A stretch of DNA of 64,000 nucleotides from Phragmites australis. Lineage: Eukaryota; Streptophyta; Magnoliopsida; Poales; Poaceae. A program made the translations under genes and the position numbers. The stretch is taken from positions 18,135,679 through 18,199,678 of the forward strand of contig NC_084944.1 in assembly GCF_958298935.1 (NCBI RefSeq), given 5' to 3'. Below, piece by piece: positions 56,281 through 64,000 of this stretch (position 1 is its first letter; the number at the start of each line of letters is the position of its first letter). The notes under the pieces were generated by a model. That model made no database searches. It had not been told where the DNA came from and saw only the letters and a list, made by a program, of their open reading frames with translations.

Positions 56281-56649
56281 ATGTCTTGGGCTCACATTTA
56301 CGTTGGATTCTCCAACGACGGCTTCTACGACCACTTTGAGTCGATGGCGGACAGCTTCAGGTCCCCTCTCGTCAACACAGAGATCATCTTTGGAACCATG
56401 GTTTTCTGTTGGGACGACCAAGGTGGACTGATCCATACGGATACCCTCGAATCCAGACCAGTGGATGCATACCGTGAGGTGGGACATCTCGAGTGGGATC
56501 CTGCGGAGCCTAATGTTCTCCACTGCATAGACACCGACAACGACGAGGGTGGCGACGGTGATTCTAACACTAGCCAGAGCAACCGAATTGATCGATTCGT
56601 GTATATGGCTAGAAGCAACGACCCCCATCGACTGACCCAATGGCGATAG
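56281..56649 (+). pseudogene. gypsy leader / gag N-terminal ORF
   Basis: Starts MSWAHIYVGFSNDGFYDHFE shortly after the LTR and ends at a TAG at 56647. Rich in Asp/Glu (DNDEGGDGDSNTSQ). Its place suggests the leader ORF or the N-terminal part of Gag. A frame for gag resumes only at about 57039-57314. Confidence 0.5.
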
Positions 56650-57313
56650 ATCAAGAGGCTGTAGTCGATCACGACACGGAAATTCCCAAAGATCCGGTGA
56701 TAGCTATCGCCCCCCAACGGTACTGATGATGAGTTACCACCAGAAACATCCATAGCTAGAGCCTTGCATGCACTCGACACGATCCTTCACCGGTAGACCA
56801 CGCGAGAACAGATGCCTCCTGGCCTCTCCCGGTGACTTCCGGTGGGTACGCCTCTGCCTATGATGACTCATGACTCAAGGGAGAAGCTCCCTTCAAACAG
56901 TCACCATGAGGCTTCATCGGCTCGATCGCCACCCAGCCTTGGTAACTACGTGTTCAATACTTCGGATGCTAACATACGAGGAGCACATCTGATCCTCTGA
57001 TCCCTTCCAAAGTTAGATCCGCGAATCCACTAACCCCTGTGGTCAATCAAGTCAAGACCTTACTCGATGCAGCTCAGATCCAAGTTGCTCAAGAAAATAA
57101 TCCCAGCAATTCTAGGCCCCCAGTCGGTACGGTCCTGGCTCGAGGAGCCACAGGCGGGAACGTTCTCGAGTTGGAGAATCTTAGATGGGAAGCTCAGGTG
57201 GTCGATCCCGAACACGATAATGCGGGCCAAACTGTAACTGCTCCGTCCATAGTCGTAGAAATCAGGAAGCCCTAAGCAAGCGTATTCCCCACAATCAGCA
57301 TGACCTACAAACG

Positions 57314-58125
57314 GTGATCGAAAACCACCGTGAAGAATGCCGTGAAGATGATCGCCGCTACTATGACCGCAGGTCTACGGGACGGGATGGTCGACATGAC
57401 TCCCCTGCTCAAAGAGTCATGCGTGAAAGTCCCCCACCACCTCCTCCTAATGAGTTTGACGAAGGCTGCGAGGCTTTCGTACATGAACTTCGGTCAATTC
57501 GGTGGCCCGAGAAGTTCAAAGCGGGCCCAATCCAGAAATACACCACTGTTATTTGAGCAGCCAGTGGTAACAATCGAGTAATGGTCAATTACCTGTTAAC
57601 TGTCCTCGATGGACCCGCAAGGTCCTGGTTGCTAAACTTACCACCCAACTCGATTAGTTCATGGGCGGAACTCAAGGCTCAGTTCATAGCCAATTTCCAA
57701 GACACATTCGAGCGATCAGGAATGGAGAACGATCTCCACCAGCTACACCAAGGCAACAGTGAATCTCTTCGAGATTTTATCCGCTGGTTTAGTGACAAGC
57801 GTAACACGATCCTTGACATCTCTGACGAGTCAATGATCATCACTTCAAACGAGGTGTTCACAACATAGATTTACATGAAAAGATGGCTACTCGGAAGATC
57901 CGTACGGTCAAAGAGCTTTACGAGTTAGCCAACAAGTGCGCAAAATGGGTAGAAGTGCAGGTGCACACTAAAAACCTTCAGTCTAGCAAGGACAAACCCG
58001 AGTCCTCGAAGAGTGGAGGAAAGAAAACCAAACTTGGTGACAAGCGCAAGGGACCCGATACGACTATAGCTGCAGTCGACAGGAACAAATCGTGCAACAC
58101 CGGGGACAATAAAGGCAGACCATAG
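57314..58125 (+). pseudogene. gypsy gag relic
   Basis: Retrotrans_gag features: RSIRWPEKFKAG and YTTVI, a TGA at 57554, then LDGPARSWLLNLPPNSISSW, KAQFIANFQDTFERSG, LHQGNSESLRDFIRWFSD, a frame change near 57868, and a Lys-rich tail with LYELANKCAKWVE and GGKKTKLGDKRKGPD. The zinc knuckle typical of gag C-termini was not seen. Confidence 0.75.
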
Positions 58126-58126
58126 C

Positions 58127-61100
58127 TTGGCACACATCTTCAGAGGATCTGCCATGTACGAGTCCAAAAGGCAGTACAAGGCGGTCGAGCGAGAAGTCAA
58201 CTTGGCCCTAACTGGGCCCACTCGGTATCTCAGGTGGTCGGAACAGTCGATCACCTTTGGTCAAACCGATCATTCGGTCGCAATACCACATCCTAGTCGA
58301 TACCTGGTTGTGGTTCAGCCGACCATACTCAACGTCAAAGTTTTCAGAACTCTGGTCGATGGTGGTAGTTCACTCAACCTCATTTTCTCTAAAACCTTGG
58401 ACAAAATGGGAATTTGGAGGTCGGAGCTTTAAACAGGAGTCGAGCCTTTCCATGACATAACTCCCAACTCATCGACCATGCCTCTCGGTTGGATCGAGCT
58501 GCCAGTTACGTTTGGTGTGCCCGACAATTTCCGCACAAAAAAGCTGACCTTGATATTGTAGACTTCGAGACGGCGTAGAATGTGATTCTAGGCCACCCAA
58601 TGTTGGGCAAGTTCATGGTGGTGGTTCACTATGCTTACCAAATGCTCAAGATCCCAAGTCCTAAGGGGGCCATTATAGTTAAAAGGGATCAACACGCAGC
58701 GGTCAAATGCGACATGCAAAGCCTGGATTTGGTCGAACACTTCGGTCAAGTGGCTATCATCCCCAAGGATGCAAATTCTAAGTAACAAAGGCACCAAGAT
58801 GTCATCAAGGCCAAAAACTGCAGGCTCGTAAGTCTTGTTAGCACCTCTGAGTCAGACGACGCCGAAGGCAAGATCGACGATGGTGTCAACGATAAGAAGA
58901 CCGGTGGTTGTGTCAAGGCAGTGCCCCTCGACCCATCTGAACCTTCTAAGATAGTTAAGATCGGGGCCAATCTTGACCCCAAATATGAACTCGAGCTCGT
59001 CACCTTCCTCCAGGCAAACTAAGACGTGTTCACATGGTAACCGTTCAATATGCCCGGGGTCCCCAGGGAGATGATCGAGCATCGACTAGCTGTTAAACCC
59101 GGCGCCAAACCTGTGGTGCAGAAGCAGCGAAGATTTGCGGAAGATAGGAAGCGGGCGATCCAGGAGGAGGTCGATAAACTCCTAAAGGTGGGCTTCATTC
59201 AAGAAGTGCGTCATCCTACGTGGCTCGCGAACCCCGTCCTCGTCAAGAAGGCCAATGGTAGATGGAGAATGCGTGTCAACTTCACCGACCTCAACAAAGC
59301 TTGCCCAAAGGATCCTTTTCCTCTCCCACGCATCAACCAAATCGTCGAATCTACGGCAGGCTGCGAATTTCTATGTTTTTTAGATGCCTATTCAGGGTAT
59401 CACCAAATTAGCATGGGATTAGAGAATGTGGAGAAAACATCTCTTACTACTCCCTTCGGTGTATTTTGTTATGTAAAGATGCCTTTCGGTTTCAAAAACA
59501 CTGGTGCTACATATCAAAGGTGTATTCAAAACTGTCTACAACTTCAAATCGGGCGCAATGTAGAAGCATACGTCGATGATGTTGTAGTCAAGTCAGAAAC
59601 CAGAAATGCATTGATTAACGATCTCACAGAAACATTCAACAACCTTAGGAAATATCGCATGATGCTCAACCCCAAAAAGTGCACGTTCGGTGTGCCATCC
59701 GGCAAGCTTCTCGGCTTCCTGGTGTCAAGTCGAGGCATTGAGGTCAACCCACGCAAAATTGAGGCTCTCGACCAGATGCGGTCACCTCGAACAATGAAGG
59801 AGGTTCAGAAACTGACAGGTTGTATTGCTGCTCTTAGTCGTTTTATCTCTAGGATGGGCGAGCGAGGAATGCCTTTCTTTAGGTTGTTGAAGAAACAAGA
59901 CCGATTCGAGTGGACAAAGGAAGTGGAATGCGCCTTCCAGGACTTAAAAAGGTACTTATCTTCCCCATTGATTCTTACACCGCCTAACGAGAAGGAGGAG
60001 CTCTTTTTTTATATTGTAGCTACCCCACAAGTCGTAAGCACGGTACTGGCAGTCGAACGGGAATGCCCTAAGAAAAAGGCCAAGGTCCAAAAACCTGTTT
60101 ATTACGTGAGCGAGGTTCTACACGATGCTAAGCAATGATACCCGCAAGTACAAAAGCTGATATATGCAGTCTTGATGTCTTCCCGAAAATTACGGCACTA
60201 CTTCCAAGCGCACAGGATCACAGTCTTAATGATGTATCCGTTGAAGGATGTAATAACCAATCGGGAAGCTACTGGACGAATCCCACAATGGGCAGTAGAA
60301 CTAAATGAGTTTGACGTAAGCTACGCACCATGCACAAGCGTGAAATCTAGAGTGTTAGCAGATTTCATCGCCGAATGGACAAGCATTGAAGAAAAAAGGC
60401 CAAACATGGTCGAAGATCACTAGACGCTCTTTTTCGATGGATCGCTCACACTCCAGTGCTCGGGGGCTAGCATTGTGCTCAAATCTCCAATGGGCGACGA
60501 ACTCATGTACGTTGTTGAGTTAGACTTTAAAGCCTCTAATAATGTTGCAAAATATGAAGGACTGGTAAACGGTCTCTGTATAGCTTCATCACTTGGGATC
60601 AAACGACTTCTTGTGAAAGGGGACACACAGCTAGTCATAAACCAAGTTCAAAAGGAGTACCAATGCTTGGATGACAACATGGTGGCTTACTTACTCGAGG
60701 TGCGAAAGCTCGAGCAAAAGTTCGAAGGACTAGAAGTGATGCGCATCAAAAGGAGTGATAACTCCGGTGCGGATGAACCTGCTAAACTCGCTTCTTCTCA
60801 AGCACAGTACCCATAGGGGTCTTCGTTGAGAAACTCCGTAAACCATCTGTCCCAATAGTTCAGCGAACATATGCTGCCGAACCCGACCAACAGTCTGGTC
60901 AGGTCACCGAGGCAGAACCCGTAGACACGGATGCTGCACTACTCAAATGTAACCCAACTTCGATGACTCTGTACCAAGCCTACCTCGAGGCTCGAGACAT
61001 CCCTGATGATGATGCATCTGCAGAGAAAATTGCTCCTAAATCCAAGCTCTACGTTTTGGAAGATGGTAAGGTAAGTTATATCGAAAGGGGAGTAACAGAA

Positions 61101-62150
61101 TCTTGATGAAGTGCATCACTCAGGAAGAGGGGAATAAATATTGCTTGATATCTATGGAGGCACATGTGATAATCATGTGTCTTCTTGCACCTTGGTCGGA
61201 AAGTCCAGGATGCTTCCGAGCTGGTCAAAAAGTGCGAAAGCTACTAATTTTTTGGAAGGCAGACCACTCGACCAGCCCAAGCTCTGCAAACAATCCCTCT
61301 TTCTTGTTCTTTCTCTGTCTGGGGCTTGGATATCCCGGGACTGTTCCCAAGGGTCTAAGGTGGTTACAAGTTCTTATTCATGGCTATCGACACATCCACC
61401 AAGTGGATAGAGGCTGAACCCGTAGGAAAAATAACCGCAGAAGCGGCCAAGAAATTCATGAGGAGCATAATTATTCAATTCGGCATTCCGCATCAGATAA
61501 TTACGGATAACGGTAGCTAGTTCAAAAGCGGAACCTTTATTGCGTTCTGCAAAGAATTCAGCATTAAGACTTGTTTCGCCTTAGTAGCTCACCCGCAGGG
61601 TAATGGTCAAGTTGAGCGTGCTAATGGTATAGTCTTGCAGGGTATCAAAACTCAAGTCTTTGATAGGCTAAAGGCTTACTTGAAACGCTGGGTAAAAGAG
61701 CTTCCCTCGGTACTATAGGTCGTTCGTATGTCGATGAATAGGGCCACCGGTGAAACTCCTTTCTTCTTAGTTTATGGAGCGGAAGCGGTGGTCTCGACTG
61801 AGTTGCAGTTTGGATCACCTCGAGTAGAAAATTACTCTGAAGAAGGGCAGGAGCACTTACAAGTGGATGACATAAATCTACACGAGGAGTACCGAGATCG
61901 AGCGTCTATTCGAGCGGCCAAGTATCATCAGGCGTTACGTAGATATCAAGGCCTAAAAATTCAACCCAGTCAACTCACTGCTGGGGACCTCGTCCTACGG
62001 AAGGTGCAGAAACAGGCCCAACGCCATAAGTTATCGCCTAAGTGGAAAGGACCTTACATAGCAGTCGAGGTCACTTGACCTGGGTCGGTAAGGCTATCTA
62101 CTCCAAACGGTGAGATACTCGAGCACTCGTGGAACATCGACCAACTCTGA
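58127..62150 (+). pseudogene. gypsy pol relic (PR, RT, RH, aRH, INT)
   Basis: Protease with LVDGGSSLNLIFSKTL (about 58353-58400) and ILGHPMLGKF (58585). RT in one open stretch 59050-60138: NFTDLNKACPKDPFPLPRIN, LDAYSGYHQI, MPFGFKNTGATYQR, YVDDVVVKS. RNase H: ETA-type ATGRIPQWAVELNEF. The additional RNase H starts LFFDGSLTLQCSGA (60424). Integrase core: FMAIDTSTKWIEA (first Asp), IITDNGS (second Asp), GQVERANG (Glu), then GETPFFLVYGAEAV. The HHCC region at 61100-61370 is frame-shifted. Stops at 60136, 60421, 61518, 61716, 62076 and 62148, among others. The last residues HSWNIDQL correspond to the end of pol in this group. Confidence 0.85.
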
Positions 62151-62361
62151 AAGTTTTATTCATAGAAAAGATAGGTTAGAGGTAAGTCGATTATATTCGA
62201 TTCGGTTGGTTACCCGATTACATAGTTTTTCACGTTCACGCTAATCCGTGTGACTAGTGCAAAATTGATAGAAAGGATCAGTTTAGATCTTTCAAAAAAA
62301 CCTTATTTGCCCTTGAACGAGTCAAGGAACCTTTTATACTCCTCCCTCGGGTAGCAGCTGA

Positions 62362-62859
62362 TCACCCTAGGAATTGGCTATCAACTAGCATAAGGGCCAG
62401 GAAAAGTGGTCGAGGCGAAGGCCCTGCTAGAGCTGATGATCGATGCCGATGATGCCAAGTGGTCTTCTGCCTGGTGCGAGGGTGATCTGGTGATTGTCGA
62501 TGGAGAAGATGATCGTGCCTCCCTAGCCGGTGATGACCTGAAGGCTCCACCGCCGAAGACCTCGATGGCGGCTTGGTCGATGATCCGGTCGAGATCATCA
62601 CCATCCTCAATCCTCCCCCGTGCGGAGCACTAGGCTGTCTGGCTTGAAGCGTAAGCCTTGATGTAATGGAGAACACGCTGAATGGGGGGGGGTGGCGATT
62701 ATCTGCGGTGGGTACTTCTCTCCTCTTTTTCTTAGGCCTACCACTCGAGTTCTTGTCATCGGAGGAAACAATGATGATCTCAGGAGGGACCATGGTGAGA
62801 GGCCTAGGGGAAAGGATTTCTGGGATGAGTTCACGAGGAGGAGATGGAGTGGTGGCCAT
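62362..62859 (-). CDS. antisense ORF (AORF) of Tat-lineage gypsy, 165 aa
   Basis: Lies between pol and the lost 3' LTR, opposite to the gag-pol direction, the position of the antisense ORF in Grande/RIRE2/Retand elements. The ATG at 62859 gives MATTPSPPRELIPEILSPR, then EIIIVSSDDK, then GRPKKKRREV, then a Pro/Ser/His/Arg-rich rest. The basic stretch resembles a classical nuclear import signal, and IIIVSSDD has the form of a SUMO-interacting motif (both inferred). A TATA box lies 87 bp upstream on the same strand. The ORF is unbroken although gag-pol is heavily damaged. The second half is low complexity, so the true coding end could differ. Its function in this group is not established. Confidence 0.6.
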   Translation of the reverse strand: MATTPSPPRELIPEILSPRPLTMVPPEIIIVSSDDKNSSGRPKKKRREVPTADNRHPPPFSVFSITSRLTLQARQPSAPHGGGLRMVMISTGSSTKPPSRSSAVEPSGHHRLGRHDHLLHRQSPDHPRTRQKTTWHHRHRSSALAGPSPRPLFLALMLVDSQFLG

Positions 62860-62945
62860 GGCATCAAGCTTTACAAATCCTAGAAGGCAATGGGCAAAGG
62901 AACAAAGGGGGATGATATGAAAGACAGATGGCTTCAAGTCCCCTC

Positions 62946-62953
62946 TATTTATA
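62946..62953 (-). promoter_or_regulatory. TATA box for the gypsy antisense ORF
   Basis: On the minus strand GCTATAAATAGAGGG, directed toward the ATG at 62859. The spacing leaves room for a leader of about 50-60 nt. Confidence 0.6.
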
Positions 62954-63189
62954 GCAGGGGGGAACATGTCTTACTGTATAAATGTGGTTGTCAGGATCCG
63001 AAACATTGGCGTCGCCTCGGGCGCGTAGCGCGTTCGGCGAAGTCAAGATGTCTTTATGGCTTGTCTCGTCTCTACAAAGAGGGATGAACGGTCATTATGG
63101 CGCGTCAAATCAAGATTGTGGTGAAAACAAGCACAAATGGGAGTGGGTTTTTAATGCCCACCTGTCTGGCGGTTTGAGCTCTCTCGATA

Positions 63190-64000
63190 TTCACATCGCA
63201 GTAAACAATAGTGCTCGGGGGCTTGCACCCTCCGAGGGTGAACCTTTATTGCTCTACGTCTCGGCTACTCCTCAGGTCGTGAGCATGGTGCTGGTGGTGG
63301 AGCGTGATGAGTGCTCGGGGCAAGGTGCTGGGTCCGAGCTCCCGGTCGCCCCCGAGCAGTCTCTAGCACTCGGGGCCACTCCCGACCAAGGAGTCGAGCC
63401 CGAGACCTCGGTCGGCCCCGACCACTGCGTCGTGCTCGGGGGCTGTGTCAAGTCCTCGGGTGAGGCCGCAGTTGGGGCCCGCCGGATACAGCGACCGGTG
63501 TACTTTGTCAGTGAAGTCCTCCGAGACACCAAGACAAGATACCCCCAAGCCCAGAAGATGCTTTATGCAGTGCTCATCGCTAACAGGAAGCTACGTCACT
63601 ACTTCCAGGCGCACAAGGTCTCGGTGGTAACCACATACCCACTGGGGCTAATCCTGCGGAACCGAGAAGGCACTGGGCACATCGCCAAGTGGGCGGTCGA
63701 GCTCGTAGAATTTGATCTGTACTTCGTCAACCGCCATGTAATCAAAAGCTAGGCTCTGTCCGACTTCGTGGCAGAGTGGACGCCGGTCCCCGAGATCAAC
63801 AATGAAGAGTTTTCCGCGTACCCTGGGCAAGACCTGCCCGGGTACTGGGTCATGCACTTTGACGGCTCCCTCACGCTGAAAGGCGCGGGGGCTGGAGTGG
63901 TGCTCACCTCTCCAACGGGTGAAGTACTCCAGTATGTCATGGAGCTACACTTCCGAGCAACAAACAATATGGCAGAATACGAGGGCCTCATCGCTGGACT
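63190..64000 (+). mobile_element. second Tat-type gypsy, pol fragment running off the window
   Basis: Starts within RT/RNase [79 protein letters not shown], a TAG at 63750, then LSDFVAEWTP and the extra RNase H (GYWVMHFDGSLTLKGAGAGV, NNMAEYEGLIAG). It is homologous to, but clearly diverged from, the first gypsy. Between VVERD and QRPVYF it has about 60 residues, versus about 9 in the first element. No LTR separates it from the preceding element. Confidence 0.8.

Larger units (their letters stand above)
55618..63180 (+). mobile_element. Ty3-gypsy retrotransposon, Tat lineage, with antisense ORF; 3' LTR missing
   Basis: Order: 5' LTR (55618-56234), primer site, leader ORF, gag, protease, RT, RNase H, an additional archaeal-type RNase H (60424-60815), integrase, then an ORF on the opposite strand (62362-62859). 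The extra RNase H and the antisense ORF between pol and the 3' LTR mark the Tat group (RIRE2/Retand/Grande-like). The element is dead through many stops and frame changes. The 3' LTR is absent: another gypsy's pol begins at about 63190. Confidence 0.85.

Overview
The window is nuclear DNA from a grass, most likely panicoid, and is transposon-rich. The grass call rests on the transposon families (CACTA elements with Transposase_24/Ulp1 genes, Tat-lineage Ty3-gypsy with an antisense ORF, long TGTRAYATCC-type LTRs), on grass-specific F-box and NB-ARC-like families, and on a GC-rich first exon in the one conserved housekeeping-type gene. Almost everything else is mobile DNA or gene relics.

Layout. 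1-6709: right part of a CACTA element carrying a broken Transposase_24/Ulp1 gene. 6724-9253: copy A of a duplicated intergenic block with a SINE inside it, then a LINE 3' end. 9654-11126: intact 490-codon NB-ARC-like gene (minus). 12409-14356: tandem duplication interrupted by a LINE fragment. 14480-15318: two NB-ARC relics. 15601-16183: BAHD acyltransferase fragment and an unidentified ORF. 16802-19510: copy B of the duplicated block, split by a 1645-bp insertion. 19931-21046: an OXS3-like relic and an NB-ARC relic abutting head to head. 21114-24650: two LTR fragments. 24666-25866: F-box relic. 27743-31584: intact seven-exon small GTPase gene LIP1. 32570-33117: NB-ARC relic. About 35400-41320: a decayed LINE with a 24-bp minisatellite and two MITEs. 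41331-43600: truncated CACTA Transposase_24/Ulp1 gene. 43600-44616: gypsy 3' end plus LTR. 44645-44735: NB-ARC 5' relic. 44979-48800: CACTA element with an internally deleted TNP2 gene. 49229-50701: second intact 490-codon NB-ARC-like gene (plus). 50916-52959: F-box/LRR/FBD pseudogene. 53353-54988: direct repeats. 54989-55617: LTR fragment. 55618-63180: Tat-lineage gypsy with antisense ORF. 63190-64000: part of a second gypsy.

How it fits together. Three genes look functional: LIP1 and the two NB-ARC-like genes. The NB-ARC-like family is the main theme: two intact genes of identical predicted length plus at least five relics are scattered across about 36 kb on both strands, consistent with repeated duplication of the locus followed by transposon invasion. 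Its members have an Rx-like N-terminal helical region and a degenerate NB-ARC, no LRR, and conserved basic clusters in the middle and at the C-terminus. No CRISPR, rRNA or bona fide tRNA gene was seen. Exon boundaries and family calls come from reading the sequence only; no database search was run.
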